Part shown: piece by piece, positions 35,100-44,718 of the stretch
Layout: each line of letters starts with the position of its first letter
Position numbering within the stretch: the stretch's first letter is position 1
Origin: Bradyrhizobium sp.
GTDB taxonomy: Bacteria; Pseudomonadota; Alphaproteobacteria; Rhizobiales; Xanthobacteraceae
Direction of reading: 5' to 3'
NCBI RefSeq assembly: GCF_004799405.1
Contig: NZ_SSMW01000008.1
Coordinates: 1-56,360 of the forward strand
DNA length: 56,360 nucleotides
The notes under the pieces: generated by a model
What the model was told of the DNA's origin: nothing
The model's input: the letters and a program-made list of their open reading frames with translations, nothing else
The model's database searches: none
Made by a program: the position numbers and the translations under genes

Positions 35100-35717
35100 A
35101 TGACAAAGCGCAGTGAGGCGAAGTTCAAGATCGATCGCCGTATGGGCCAGAATATCTGGGGCCGCCCCAAGAGCCCTGTGAATCGACGCGAATACGGTCC
35201 CGGCCAGCACGGCCAGCGCCGCAAGGGCAAGCTCTCGGACTTCGGCGTGCAGTTGCGCGCCAAGCAGAAGCTGAAGGGTTATTACGCCAACATCTCGGAA
35301 CGCCAGTTTCACGGCATTTATGTCGAAGCCGGCCGGATGAAGGGCGATACCGGCGAGAACCTGATCGGGCTGCTCGAGCGCCGTCTCGACACCGTGGTCT
35401 ATCGCGCCAAGTTCGTCGCCACCATGTTCGCCGCGCGCCAGTTCATCAATCACGGCCACGTCAAGGTGAACGGCCGCCGCGTCAACATCTCGAGCTTCAA
35501 GCTGAAGGTCGGCGATGTCGTCGAGGTCAAGGAAGCCTCGAAACAACTCGCGGTCGTGCTGGAAGCCAGCCAGCTTGCCGAGCGCGACGTGCCCGACTTC
35601 CTTGAAGTCGATCATTCCAAGATGACGGCGAAGTTCACCCGCATCCCGCATTTGTCGGATGTGCCGTTCGCGGTACAGATGGAGCCGCATCTGATCGTCG
35701 AATTCTATTCGCGCTGA
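35100..35717 (+). CDS. rpsD: 30S ribosomal protein S4
   Basis: 205 residues from the ATG at 35100 (GAGG five bases upstream). The opening [21 protein letters not shown] and the S4 RNA-binding domain ([32 protein letters not shown]) are unmistakable. It is a primary 16S-rRNA binding protein that starts small-subunit assembly. It is not part of a ribosomal-protein operon here, as usual in alphaproteobacteria. A strong terminator follows, so it is a single-gene transcript. Confidence 0.97.
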   Translation: MTKRSEAKFKIDRRMGQNIWGRPKSPVNRREYGPGQHGQRRKGKLSDFGVQLRAKQKLKGYYANISERQFHGIYVEAGRMKGDTGENLIGLLERRLDTVVYRAKFVATMFAARQFINHGHVKVNGRRVNISSFKLKVGDVVEVKEASKQLAVVLEASQLAERDVPDFLEVDHSKMTAKFTRIPHLSDVPFAVQMEPHLIVEFYSR

Positions 35718-35745
35718 GCTTTGCCCTCGGCGTATTCCGAGATCG

Positions 35746-35775
35746 AAGGCCCCGGTTTTGCCGGGGCCTTTTTTC
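35746..35775 (+). terminator. intrinsic terminator of rpsD
   Basis: Stem of eight pairs (35748-35755 with 35761-35768), loop TTTTG, followed by TTTTTT (35769-35774). It lies 30 bases after the rpsD stop. Confidence 0.92.
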
Positions 35776-35778
35776 TTT

Positions 35779-35810
35779 CGTCATGCCCGGGCTTGTCCCG
35801 GGCATCCACG
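35779..35810. repeat. dispersed palindromic element (CCCGGGC-TTGT type)
   Basis: A dyad with arms ATGCCCGGG (35783-35791) and CCCGGGCAT (35797-35805), running into CCACG. Two further copies, in opposite orientation to each other, lie at 54922-55005. This is a family spread through Bradyrhizobium-type genomes; its translation gives phrases like MPGLVPGIHA. Confidence 0.85.
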
Positions 35811-35917
35811 CTCTTATTGTCGGAAGCAAGCAAGACGTGGAAAGCCGGGACATCTGGCGCGAAGACGCGCTTCGCGCTAATGCCCGGCCACCACGTGGTG
35901 CATCGCGAGTACCTACC

Positions 35918-36985
35918 ATGACCTACACCCCTGCCCCGCGCGATCCAAAGCAGCCGGCGGTTCGCATCAACCTGCTGTCGGACACCCAGACCCGCCCGAC
36001 GCCCGGCATGCGCGAGACAATCGCGCGGGCCGAGGTCGGCGACGAGCAGATCGGCGACGATCCGAGCGTGAACCTGCTGTGCGAGCGGGTGGCCGGTCTG
36101 CTTGGCAAGGAAGCCGCGGTTTTCATGCCGTCCGGCACCATGTGCAACGTGGCGGCGACCCTGTCGCATTGCCGGCCCGGCGACGAAATCCTGGCGCATG
36201 AGACCGCGCACATCATCGCCCGCGAAGGCGGCGCGCACGCCGCCCTTGGCGGATTCCAGATCATGCCGTTGCCCGGCGCCGATGGACAGTTCACGCCCGA
36301 TGCCCTTCGCAAGGCGCTTCACCCGCGCACTCGCTACCAGCCGCCGCAGACCGTGGTCAGCGTCGAGCAGACCGCCAATATCGGCGGCGGCACGATCTGG
36401 AAGAAGGCCGATCTCGACGAGGTCGTCGAAATCGCAAAGTCCGCCGGCCTCATCACCCACATGGACGGCGCGCGGCTGCTCAACGCCTGCGTCGCCACCG
36501 GCATCAGCGCCATCGACATGGCGAAAGGATGGGATTCGGCCTGGCTCGATTTCTCCAAGGGGCTGGGCGCTCCCGTCGGCGCTGTGATCGCGGGCTCGCG
36601 GGCATTCATCGACGAGGTCTGGCGCTGGAAGCAGCGCCTCGGCGGCTCGATGCGCCAGGCCGGTATTTGCGCCGCCGCCTGCATTTACGCGCTCGACCAT
36701 CACGTCGACCGGCTGGCGGAGGACCATGCCAACGCGCGGGCGCTGGCGCGGGGACTATCGCAAATCGCCGGCGTCGAGGTGCAGCATCCCGAGACCAACC
36801 TTGTGTTCTTCAAGCCCGACGGCGCCGGCATCTCCGGGGCCGACATGGTCGCGAAACTGCACCAGGGCGGCGTGCTGCTCGCGATGATGGACGGCCGTAT
36901 CAGGGCCTGCACTCATCTTGATGTGACGGCCGACATGATCGAGGAGACGGTCGGGCTGGTGCGCGACATCGCAAGGAGCGCGTAA
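35918..36985 (+). CDS. threonine-aldolase-like beta-eliminating lyase
   Basis: 355 residues from the ATG at 35918; starts further upstream would run through a palindromic repeat. A PLP fold-type I enzyme: INLLSDTQTRPTPGMRETI, VFMPSGTMCNVAA, EQTANIGGGTIW, HMDGARLLNACVATG (PLP-binding Asp), and the Schiff-base Lys in LDFSKGLGAPVG. Members cleave L-threonine, L-allo-threonine or related beta-hydroxy amino acids to glycine and an aldehyde. Exact specificity is not readable. It is monocistronic, between two repeat elements. Confidence 0.85.
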   Translation: MTYTPAPRDPKQPAVRINLLSDTQTRPTPGMRETIARAEVGDEQIGDDPSVNLLCERVAGLLGKEAAVFMPSGTMCNVAATLSHCRPGDEILAHETAHIIAREGGAHAALGGFQIMPLPGADGQFTPDALRKALHPRTRYQPPQTVVSVEQTANIGGGTIWKKADLDEVVEIAKSAGLITHMDGARLLNACVATGISAIDMAKGWDSAWLDFSKGLGAPVGAVIAGSRAFIDEVWRWKQRLGGSMRQAGICAAACIYALDHHVDRLAEDHANARALARGLSQIAGVEVQHPETNLVFFKPDGAGISGADMVAKLHQGGVLLAMMDGRIRACTHLDVTADMIEETVGLVRDIARSA

Positions 36986-36992
36986 GTATACC

Positions 36993-37033
36993 GTCATTCC
37001 GGGACGCGCCTCTTGGCGCGGGCCCGGAATGAC
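36993..37033. repeat. palindromic repeat related to the coxD-coxE element
   Basis: Arms GTCATTCCGGG and CCCGGAATGAC (36993-37003 and 37023-37033) with an inner stem around CGCGCC-TCTT-GGCGCG. It lies 8 bases after the lyase stop and may act as a transcript-end stem for it. It shares its arm sequence with 12396-12490. Confidence 0.85.
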
Positions 37034-37092
37034 AGTGCATGAATTATCTATAGGATTTTAGAAGTAGCGGCTGTCAACGGGCTATCGAGAGC

Positions 37093-37868
37093 CTATCCAC
37101 TCTGGCCGCCAGGCTTCCTCGCCGCAATCAGATTCCAGCGGTGGAAAAACCTGATCTCCTCGCCATGAACTGACAATCCGATACCGGCCGACGCACCGGC
37201 TTTCGCGAGCGCCCGCACCACCGCGCGAAGCGGCGGGACCCGGGAGGGATCGTTGACGATGCCCATCCATTCGCCGAACTCCCGCGGCTTGTCCCAGCTG
37301 GTTTCGGATTCGATGGTAAAGCCGGCTTGCTTCACCAGCGATGTCAGGTCCGAGCCCGGCAGCATCCGCACATGGGAAGGATCGCGCAGGATTTCGATGG
37401 CGTTCTGCAATTCCGACTCGGCCGCCACCTCGGACGAGATCACGTCGGCGACGACAAAACTGCCGCCGGGCCTGACAACGCGGAATATCTCCGACATCAC
37501 GCGGCCAGGCCGGTCGAAATGATGCACAGACAGCCGCGTCACGACCGCATCGAATGTATCGTCTGCAAAGGGCAGCTCGACGGCATTGCCTTCGCGGAAA
37601 CTGACATTGTTCATCCCGGCGGCTGCCTGGCCTTGGCCAGCATCTGCGGCGTGAGATCGAACGCCACCACATCGCGCGCCGATCTTGCGATGGCCGCACT
37701 GAGAATGCCCGGACCGCAGGCGACGTCGAGCACCGAGCCGTGTCCCGCATCACCCAGTGCCACGACGAAACGATCCGTCAACGCCTTGTCGGTGATCGCC
37801 GAGGAGGTCGAAAAGGTTTCGGCCTGGCGGGTGAATTCGTCGCGTACGCGATTTTCGTGGGTAAGCAT
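37093..37868 (-). pseudogene. frameshifted class I SAM methyltransferase (UbiE-like)
   Basis: Two overlapping frames together make one methyltransferase. Frame A (37868-37611) gives MLTHENRVRDEFTRQAETF..., the SAM motif VLDVACGPGI, and ends with MLAKARQPPG then stop. Frame B (37614-37093) resumes with MNNVSFREGNAVELPFADDTFDAV and continues through VRPGGSFVVADVI to the end. In relatives the text runs on as 'AKARQ-AAAG-NNVSF' in a single frame. The sequence at about 37615-37630 fits loss of four bases from a duplicated GGCA-type run. Stop and restart overlap as ATGA, so reinitiation could still make two chains, but a functional enzyme is doubtful. Confidence 0.8.
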
Positions 37869-37886
37869 GGTTGTTCTCCCGCTTTA

Positions 37887-39182
37887 TTATTTATCGAGGG
37901 CCTCATAGATCAGCGATTTGAGCGCAGTTTGAATCCGTCCGCGCTGCGACGGCGTCTGCGCCATGAAGACCACGAACATGTCGTCCTTCGGATCGACAAA
38001 AAGGAAAGTGCCGGCGACGCCATCCCAGCGATATTCGCCGGTCGGCAGGGGTGTGCCAGCTGGTTGCACGGTCCGTACGGCGAAGCCAAGTCCGAATCCG
38101 CTGTCGCTGCCTGGAAAATAGGAATCATCGCGGGCGATTCCGGTTTCCGGTCCGATATGGTCCGATGTCATCAGGGCGACGGTTTCGGGTTTGAGATAGC
38201 GTTTGCCGTCCAATATCCCGCCGTTCAGCAGCATTTGTGCGAACCGCGCGTAATCGCCGATGGTTCCCACCATGCCGGCCCCGCCGGATTCCCAGCGCCG
38301 CGGCAGTATCGGATCCCGGATCCCGGCGACGGGACTGAGAAAGCGGTCATCCGGCATCGGCTCGGCGATCAATACCCGCTTCGCCGCATCCGCCACGTAG
38401 AACGCGGTATCGGCCATCCCCAGCGGATCGAGCAGGCGCTGCTTTTCAAACGCGAACAGCGACCGCCCGGACACCACCTCGATAACGCGGCCGAGCACGT
38501 CGGTCGAATGACCGTAATCCCACAGCGTTCCCGGCTGCTCGGCCAGCGGCAGTTTCGCGATCCGCTCGACAAATTGCGCGTTGTCGAAATCGCCGTCGAA
38601 CAGACCGGAGTTGGCATAGAGTTTCCGCACCGTGCTGTCGCCATAGAAGCCGTAAGTGAGGCCCGAGGTGTGCCGCAGCAGGTCCTCGACGGTAATCGGA
38701 CGGTCGACGGGTTCCAGCGCAAGCTGTGGCTTGCCGCTGTCGCCGCGCTTCTCGACACCGACCTTCAGATCGGCGAAGGCCGGGATATATTTCGAAACGG
38801 GATCGCCGAGCGAAAGCTTGCCGTCCTCGACCAGCATCATCGCCGCGACTGACGTTATCGGCTTCGACATCGAATAGAGCTGGAAGATGGTATCCGCCGT
38901 CATCGGGCGTTTGCTCTCGAGGTCGCGCACGCCGAAGTTCTCGAAATAAGCCGGCCTGCCGTGCTGCTGGATCAGGATGACGGCGCCGGGGATTTTGCCG
39001 GTCGCAACTTCGTTGCGGATATAATCGCCGACGCGCGCCAGCTTTTCCTGTGAGAATCTCGCAGCGAACGCTTGAGATTCGGCGCGGCCGGCGTTCGGCC
39101 AGCCCAACGCGACCGCGCCAACCAGGAACGCAAGCGCCGTCGCAACCCTTCGGTCGGCGCCGTCAGTTCTCCATCGCTTCAT
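37887..39182 (-). CDS. serine beta-lactamase-fold hydrolase (class C / esterase-like), copy 1
   Basis: 431 residues. An N-terminal hydrophobic stretch ([22 protein letters not shown]) is the signal. Active-site Ser-x-x-Lys is in [10 protein letters not shown], the Tyr motif is DYGHS (YGH instead of YxN), then [12 protein letters not shown] and [11 protein letters not shown]. Beta-lactamase-related proteins of this type are often esterases or D-amino-acid amidases rather than true beta-lactamases. It is about as long as copy 2 and overlaps it by 20 bases, so both arose by tandem duplication and are cotranscribed (copy 2 first). Confidence 0.85.
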   Translation of the reverse strand: MKRWRTDGADRRVATALAFLVGAVALGWPNAGRAESQAFAARFSQEKLARVGDYIRNEVATGKIPGAVILIQQHGRPAYFENFGVRDLESKRPMTADTIFQLYSMSKPITSVAAMMLVEDGKLSLGDPVSKYIPAFADLKVGVEKRGDSGKPQLALEPVDRPITVEDLLRHTSGLTYGFYGDSTVRKLYANSGLFDGDFDNAQFVERIAKLPLAEQPGTLWDYGHSTDVLGRVIEVVSGRSLFAFEKQRLLDPLGMADTAFYVADAAKRVLIAEPMPDDRFLSPVAGIRDPILPRRWESGGAGMVGTIGDYARFAQMLLNGGILDGKRYLKPETVALMTSDHIGPETGIARDDSYFPGSDSGFGLGFAVRTVQPAGTPLPTGEYRWDGVAGTFLFVDPKDDMFVVFMAQTPSQRGRIQTALKSLIYEALDK

Positions 39183-40446
39183 AGATCAACTGCTTCACCG
39201 CCTTCTGGATGCGCTGGCGCTCCGAGGGCGTCTGCTCCAGCAGCACGAAAAACATGTCCTGCTTGCGGTCGATCACGAAATAGCAGCCGCTGGCGCCGTC
39301 CCACTTCAACTCGCCCAATGAGCCCGGCGGCGGCGGCTTGGCGTTGCCGGGATCGGTACGCACGCCAAAACCCAGCCCGAAGCCGAAGCCGTCACCGGGA
39401 AAATAAAAATAGTCACGCTCCACGCCGGAACCTGGCCCGATGTGGTCCGACGACATCAACTCGAACGCCCTCGGACTGAGATATCGCTTGCCGTCGAGTT
39501 CCCCCCCGTTGAGCAGCATCTGCGAAAACCGGGCAAAATCCGCCATGGTGGTGACCATGCCGCCGCCGCCGGATTCCCACTTCATCGGCTCGTCCGGGCT
39601 GCTTTCGAAGCCGACGCGGAAGTCGCTGTCTTTCGCCGTCGGCTTGGCGATCAGCTGCTGCTTGGCCGGATCGGTCACATAGAAACTCGTGCTGGTCATG
39701 CCGAGCGGATCCAGCAGCTTCTCCTTTTCGACCTGCAGAAGCGATTTTCCGCCCGACGCGACTTCGATGACGCGGCCGAGAATATCGGTCGCGTGGCCGT
39801 AATCCCACAACGTGCCCGGCTGTTCCGCCAACGGCAGACGCGCGATGCGTTCGGCGAATTCGGCATTGGTGAAATTGCCGTCATAAATCCTGGCGTCGGC
39901 ATAGGCCTTGCGGACCATGTTGTCGCCATAGAAGCCGTAAGTTATTCCGGCGGTTTGCGTCATCAGATCCTGGAGCGTGAGCCGGCGTTTCAAGGGCACG
40001 AGCTCAAGGGCTTTCTCGCCGTTCTCGGCCTTCTTTTCCACGCCAACCTTGGCGGTGGCGAACGACGGAATATAGATCGCGACGGGATCGTCGAGCTTCA
40101 GCTTGTGCTCGTCCAACAGCATCATCGCGGCCACACTGGTGATAGGCTTGGTCATCGAAAACAGCCGGAAGATGGTATCATCGGTCATCGGCGCCTTGGT
40201 CGCGACGTCGCGCACGCCGAAGAATTCGTGATAGACCGGCTTGCCGTGCTGCTGGATCAGCAGGATCGCGCCGGGAATCTTGCCGGTCGCCACTTCGTTA
40301 CGGAAAAACTCGCCGATCTTCTCGAGTTTTTGCCGGTTGAAATGCGCGCCCGCCGGAATGTCGAAGGTGCCTTCCGCAAAAGCCGAAACCGCACTGGTCA
40401 GCAGCACGCCAGAGATCAGCGACCTCAGCGCATGTCGTGAATTCAT
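39163..40446 (-). CDS. serine beta-lactamase-fold hydrolase, copy 2
   Basis: 427 residues from the ATG at 40446, preceded by GGGAGGGA. The signal peptide is [23 protein letters not shown]. Motifs: [34 protein letters not shown] and [13 protein letters not shown]. It is clearly a paralogue of the adjacent gene (shared blocks [36 protein letters not shown] in near-identical form). It lies upstream in the same transcript. Substrate unknown; likely periplasmic. Confidence 0.85.
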   Translation of the reverse strand: MNSRHALRSLISGVLLTSAVSAFAEGTFDIPAGAHFNRQKLEKIGEFFRNEVATGKIPGAILLIQQHGKPVYHEFFGVRDVATKAPMTDDTIFRLFSMTKPITSVAAMMLLDEHKLKLDDPVAIYIPSFATAKVGVEKKAENGEKALELVPLKRRLTLQDLMTQTAGITYGFYGDNMVRKAYADARIYDGNFTNAEFAERIARLPLAEQPGTLWDYGHATDILGRVIEVASGGKSLLQVEKEKLLDPLGMTSTSFYVTDPAKQQLIAKPTAKDSDFRVGFESSPDEPMKWESGGGGMVTTMADFARFSQMLLNGGELDGKRYLSPRAFELMSSDHIGPGSGVERDYFYFPGDGFGFGLGFGVRTDPGNAKPPPPGSLGELKWDGASGCYFVIDRKQDMFFVLLEQTPSERQRIQKAVKQLIYEAMEN

Positions 40447-40629
40447 CACAATCCCTCCCCGGATTTCCTGAGGTGGAGTGTAGCGGCCGGCTCACCCGGC
40501 ACAAGGGCCGGAACAAGCCCGTCCATTCCGCGTCATCCCGGTGCCCGCGGCAAATCATGCTATATCCGTCAAGCGCCCCGGTATATCCGAGGCGGGTCCG
40601 TGCGAGCCGTCTGCTGGAGCATTCACCGG

Positions 40630-41238
40630 ATGATCAAACTGATTTCAGCTCCGATACGAGGCCTTGTCAGATTCCCCCTCGTTCAATTCGCCATCGTGAT
40701 CGCCGTGATCCTGTGGCTGCAAGCCGCCGACGACAAATCGATATTCGGCCAGATCTTCTACGGCCTCGACAAGCTCGTCGAGTCCACCGTGGAAACGGTT
40801 TCGGCGATTTTTACCGTAAAATCCTTCACCCGGTCCTGGCTGACATTCGCCTTCATGATTGCGTATGTCTATCTCGCGGGCTCGCTGGTTCTGTGGCTGT
40901 TGCGCCTCTTGACCCGGGCGGTGGTCGATTTTGCCGGACGCCATAACCTGCTCTATCTGAGAAAAGCCATCGCGCGCGAGCGCGGCATTCTGGCCTACCG
41001 CGCCTGGGAGCCGTTCGAGAGAATCCGGCCTCCGGAGATTCCCCAGCGCGACTGGGAAGAGAGATTTGCGTGGCCGCCCAATAACCAGCCACCGTATCCG
41101 CCGCTGCCACATCGCCTGCTGCGCGGAATGTTGTTCTATGCGGCCACGATCCTGATCGCCGCTTTGCTGTTGCAGTTTTTTACGCCCTTCCCGGTCTTGA
41201 CTTGGATCATCGGCTGGCCGGCGGCAAAGCCATCCTAG
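40630..41238 (+). CDS. three-helix membrane protein of unknown function
   Basis: 202 residues from the ATG at 40630; a GTG at 40600 with GAGG upstream would add ten residues. Hydrophobic segments: FPLVQFAIVIAVILWLQAA, WLTFAFMIAYVYLAGSLVLWLLRL and LLRGMLFYAATILIAALLLQFF. A soluble loop between the second and third contains LRKAIARERGILAYRAWEPFERIRPPEIP. It is conserved-looking but I recognise no family. Its stop shares four bases (CTAG) with the stop of the macro-domain gene. Confidence 0.6.
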   Translation: MIKLISAPIRGLVRFPLVQFAIVIAVILWLQAADDKSIFGQIFYGLDKLVESTVETVSAIFTVKSFTRSWLTFAFMIAYVYLAGSLVLWLLRLLTRAVVDFAGRHNLLYLRKAIARERGILAYRAWEPFERIRPPEIPQRDWEERFAWPPNNQPPYPPLPHRLLRGMLFYAATILIAALLLQFFTPFPVLTWIIGWPAAKPS

Positions 41239-41762
41239 CGGCCGACCTCCGCAAATGCCTGCGCGTGCAGCCTGGCGCTGTCATCGGAAAAGCAGCAGAA
41301 GATAACCCGGCTGATCGCGGGCGCCGCAGCCAGCGCCTCCGCGATCGCGCCGACCGCAATCCGTGCCGCGCGCTCGGCCGGGAAACGATAGACCCCGGTG
41401 GAAATGGCCGGATAGGCAATCGAGGCAAGGCCGTGGTCCTGGCCAAGTGCGAGTGCGCGGCGATAGCACGACGCCAGCGCGTCATCTTCGCCCCGGCCGC
41501 CGCCATGCCAGACCGGACCGACGGCGTGGATCACGTGACGCGCCGGCAGCAGATAACCTTTGGTGATTTTGGCGCCGCCGGTCTCGCAACCCCGCAGCGT
41601 GCGGCATTCGGCGAGAAGCTTAGGCCCGGCCGCGCGATGGATCGCGCCATCGACGCCACCGCCACCGCCACCGAGCAGGGAGGTATTGGCGGCATTGACG
41701 ATGGCGTCAACGCGGAGCGTCGTAATGTCAGCGACAATGACTTCCAGCCGCGCCGTGCCGAT
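41235..41762 (-). CDS. macro-domain (O-acetyl-ADP-ribose deacetylase-like) with no canonical start
   Basis: The minus-strand frame is open across about 175 codons and reads as a full macro domain: ARLEVIVADITTLRVDAIVNA, then AANTSLLGGGGGG-VDGAIHRAAG, GYLLPARHVIHAVGPVW and AYPAISTGVYRFPAERAAR. The ADP-ribose pocket motifs are all there. But upstream of residue 77 there is no ATG, GTG or TTG. The codon where relatives would start is ATC at 41762-41760. A (GCCACC)3 run makes the glycine loop six long instead of four. It may use a rare start or be coupled to grxD, or it may be silent. A GTG at 41534 would make only the C-terminal half. Confidence 0.6.
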   Translation of the reverse strand: MGTARLEVIVADITTLRVDAIVNAANTSLLGGGGGGVDGAIHRAAGPKLLAECRTLRGCETGGAKITKGYLLPARHVIHAVGPVWHGGGRGEDDALASCYRRALALGQDHGLASIAYPAISTGVYRFPAERAARIAVGAIAEALAAAPAISRVIFCCFSDDSARLHAQAFAEVGR

Positions 41763-41779
41763 CTGGCGCGCCGTCAGGT

Positions 41780-42118
41780 TCAGGCGGAGGCAGCCGCGCT
41801 GACCGTGACACCCTTGTCGGCCAAAAGCTGCTGCAGCTCGCCGGCCTGGAACATCTCGCGGATGATGTCGCAGCCGCCGACAAACTCGCCCTTGACGTAA
41901 AGCTGGGGAATGGTCGGCCAGTTGGAATAGGTCTTGATGCCGTTACGCAGTTCGGCGGATTCCAGGACGTTCAGGCCCTTGTAGCCGACCCCGACGTGAT
42001 CGAGAATCTGCACCACCTGACCGGAAAAACCGCACTGCGGAAACTGCGGCGTCCCCTTCATGAACAGCACGACGTCGTTCGACTTCACTTCATTGTCGAT
42101 GAATTGCTCGATGCTCAT
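41780..42118 (-). CDS. grxD: monothiol glutaredoxin Grx4-type
   Basis: 112 residues from the ATG at 42118 (AAGGA upstream). Active-site CGFS is in FPQCGFSGQ; other marks are [34 protein letters not shown]. Monothiol glutaredoxins hold a bridging [2Fe-2S] cluster with glutathione and, together with BolA, deliver it or sense iron. A bolA-type gene lies 3.8 kb away. It overlaps in part the upstream end of the macro-domain frame. Confidence 0.93.
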   Translation of the reverse strand: MSIEQFIDNEVKSNDVVLFMKGTPQFPQCGFSGQVVQILDHVGVGYKGLNVLESAELRNGIKTYSNWPTIPQLYVKGEFVGGCDIIREMFQAGELQQLLADKGVTVSAAASA

Positions 42119-42398
42119 ATTGGCGTCCTTTTGAGGCACGGCCCCTTGGGCCGGCATCCCCGTTAAACCCCGACACTGTCATATATGTAGCCCAAACCGT
42201 TGTGCATCCAAAGTAAAATGGCGGGAGGCTGGCATGCGTGCGGCATTTCCGCCGGGATCACCCAAGGGCCGGCGTGGGCGGCGGGCACCCTTATCCCAGC
42301 CTCGGAGAGGCTTTTATCCCCGCCGGGAGCCCCTATCTAGGACAGACGCCGGGGAACCCGTCCGCCAGAGCTACGTTCTCTCCCCAACGGAGACTATC

Positions 42399-43673
42399 GT
42401 GACGAAACCAGCATCCGCTGCAGCCACGCTCGCTGCCCCCTGCCCGTCATTATTCTCCGATTCGGGCAGCCTGGCCCAGGATCTGGTGGAAGCCTTCCTT
42501 GCCGTCCGAAACGAGACCGAGCGCCGCGCCGGCCCCCTGACGCCTGAGGATCAGCTGATCCAGTCGATGCCGGATGCCAGTCCCGCCAAATGGCACCGCG
42601 CCCATACCACCTGGTTCTTCGAGCAATTCCTGCTCGGCGAGCACTGCAAGGGCTACCAGCCGTTTCACCCGGATTATGCGTTCCTGTTCAATTCCTACTA
42701 TGTCAGCGCCGGACCGCGGCACGCCCGCCACCAGCGCGGCCATCTGACCCGCCCTGGCGCTGAGGAAATCACCGCCTATCGCCGCCATGTCGATGCCGCC
42801 GTCGTGAAATTCTTTCACGAGGCCGGCGAGGATACGATCAAGGCGATCGCGCCATTGGTGGAAGTCGGTCTCAACCACGAACAGCAGCATCAGGAATTGA
42901 TGCTGACCGACATCCTGCACGCCTTTGCGCAAAACCCGATTCCGCCGGCTTACGATCCGGCCTGGCGCCTCCCGGCCTCCACGCGCAGCGGCGACGAAAC
43001 TCGCGCCGGCGGCGAATGGGTCACCCTCAACGAGGGCATCCACACCGTCGGACACGCCGACGACACCTTTCATTTCGACAACGAGAAGCCGGCGCACCGC
43101 GCTTTGGTCGGCCCGGTCAGGCTGGCGCGCAATCTCGTCACCAACGCCGAATGGCTCGCCTTCATGCAGGACGGCGGCTACGCGACGCCGACGCTGTGGC
43201 TGATGGACGGCTTTGCCGCCGCCGGCAACGAAGGATGGCAGGCGCCCGGCTACTGGCGCCGGGTCGACGGCGAATGGCAGGTCATGACGCTCGGCAGTTT
43301 GCAGCCGGTCGACCCCACAGCGCCGGTCTGCCACGTCAGCTATTACGAGGCCGACGCGTTTGCGCGCTGGAGCGGCAAGCATTTGCCGACCGAAATGGAA
43401 TGGGAAGTCGCAGGCCGCGGCGGCCACCTCAACGACGCCTTCGGGGTGGTGTGGCAATGGACCCGCAGCGCCTATGCCTCCTATCCCGGTTACCGCGCCA
43501 TCGAGGGCGCGCTCGGCGAATACAACGGCAAGTTCATGGTCAACCAGTTGGTGCTGCGCGGCTCCTCGCTCGCGACACCTTCGGGCCACAGCCGCGTGAC
43601 CTATCGAAACTTCTTTTATCCGCACCACCGCTGGCAATTCACGGGATTGCGCCTCGCCGATTACGCCACCTAA
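42399..43673 (+). CDS. egtB: ergothioneine sulfoxide synthase EgtB
   Basis: 424 residues from the GTG at 42399 (GGAG six bases upstream); longer in-frame starts give low-complexity basic sequence. The N-terminal DinB-like half carries the iron triad: His in KWHRAHTTWFFE and the HEQQHQE motif (His-x3-His-x-Glu). The C-terminal half is a formylglycine-generating-enzyme (SUMF1) domain ending VTYRNFFYPHHRWQFTGLRLA. It couples hercynine with a thiol donor and oxygen. EgtD, which makes hercynine, is the next gene. No egtC or egtE is nearby. Confidence 0.92.
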   Translation: MTKPASAAATLAAPCPSLFSDSGSLAQDLVEAFLAVRNETERRAGPLTPEDQLIQSMPDASPAKWHRAHTTWFFEQFLLGEHCKGYQPFHPDYAFLFNSYYVSAGPRHARHQRGHLTRPGAEEITAYRRHVDAAVVKFFHEAGEDTIKAIAPLVEVGLNHEQQHQELMLTDILHAFAQNPIPPAYDPAWRLPASTRSGDETRAGGEWVTLNEGIHTVGHADDTFHFDNEKPAHRALVGPVRLARNLVTNAEWLAFMQDGGYATPTLWLMDGFAAAGNEGWQAPGYWRRVDGEWQVMTLGSLQPVDPTAPVCHVSYYEADAFARWSGKHLPTEMEWEVAGRGGHLNDAFGVVWQWTRSAYASYPGYRAIEGALGEYNGKFMVNQLVLRGSSLATPSGHSRVTYRNFFYPHHRWQFTGLRLADYAT

Positions 43674-43720
43674 TTTTTTTAATTCAACCGCGCCGGGGAA
43701 GCGCGCTTTGGGAGACGGTC

Positions 43721-44692
43721 ATGAATGTTCACGCCGCGGCTTTGGCTAAAGCGCATCGTTTCGATGAACAGACCTCGACGTTTGCCTGCGACGTGATCGG
43801 CGATTTGTCGCAAACCCCCAAACGGCTGTCGCCGAAATATTTCTATGACGCCACCGGCTCGGAATTGTTCGAACAGATCACGCTACTGCCGGAATATTAT
43901 CCGACGCGCACCGAGCTTGGAATCCTGCGCGCCCGCGGCCGCGAGATTTCGGCCATTATCCCCAAGGGCGCCGCGCTGGTGGAATTCGGCGCCGGCGCCA
44001 CCACCAAGGTGCGGCGGCTGCTGAACATCTGCGCATTCGGCGCCTACGTGCCGGTCGATATTTCGGGTGACTTCCTCAACGCCCAGGCCGATGCCTTGCG
44101 CAAGGACTTCCCCGATCTGGACGTCCACCCGGTCGCCGCGGATTTCACCGCGCCGTTCGCATTGCCCGACGCCGTCAAGGCGATGCCGAAGGTGGGATTT
44201 TTCCCGGGCTCGACGCTGGGAAATTTCGAGCCGCACGAAGCCTGCCGTTTCCTGCGCAGCGCCCGCGACATTCTGGGCAAGGACGCGCAGATGGTGATCG
44301 GCGTCGATCTCGAAAAGGACGAGCGCGTCTTGTATGAGGCCTATAACGATGCCGCCGGGGTCACCGCGCGCTTCAATCTCAATGTGCTGGAGCGCATCAA
44401 CCGCGAACTGGGCGGCAATTTCGACCTTTCCGCGTTCACCCACCGCGCGATCTACAACCGCGACCGTCACCGCATCGAAATGCATCTGATCAGCAGGAAG
44501 ACGCAGAGCGTGCGAATCCTCGGCCGGAGTTTTTCGTTCCGCGCCGGTGAAACCATCCATACCGAGAGCAGCTACAAATACAGCCTCGACCGGTTCACCG
44601 CGCTGGCGCGCGGTTCGGGCTGGAAGACGCGGGAATCGTGGACCGACGACAACAGCATGTTTTCGGTTCACGCGCTGGCGGCGGCCGACTGA
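43721..44692 (+). CDS. egtD: L-histidine N-alpha-methyltransferase EgtD
   Basis: 323 residues from the ATG at 43721 (GGGAGACGG upstream). Landmarks: PKYFYDATGSELFEQITLLPEYYPTRTE (in two pieces), SAM-binding EFGAGATTKVR, DISGDFLNAQADAL, GFFPGSTLGNF and VIGVDLEKDERVLYEAYND. It adds three methyl groups to histidine to give hercynine. It is cotranscribed with egtB, 47 bases after its stop. Together they are the minimal ergothioneine pathway known in many alphaproteobacteria. Confidence 0.93.
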   Translation: MNVHAAALAKAHRFDEQTSTFACDVIGDLSQTPKRLSPKYFYDATGSELFEQITLLPEYYPTRTELGILRARGREISAIIPKGAALVEFGAGATTKVRRLLNICAFGAYVPVDISGDFLNAQADALRKDFPDLDVHPVAADFTAPFALPDAVKAMPKVGFFPGSTLGNFEPHEACRFLRSARDILGKDAQMVIGVDLEKDERVLYEAYNDAAGVTARFNLNVLERINRELGGNFDLSAFTHRAIYNRDRHRIEMHLISRKTQSVRILGRSFSFRAGETIHTESSYKYSLDRFTALARGSGWKTRESWTDDNSMFSVHALAAAD

Positions 44693-44718
44693 GTTTCCCG
44701 AACCAGGTTTCCTCGTGC

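Noticed and set aside
37887..40446. Calling the tandem hydrolases antibiotic-resistance beta-lactamases
   Set aside because: The Tyr motif is YGH and the overall sequence is closer to esterase-like members of the fold; resistance cannot be claimed from sequence.
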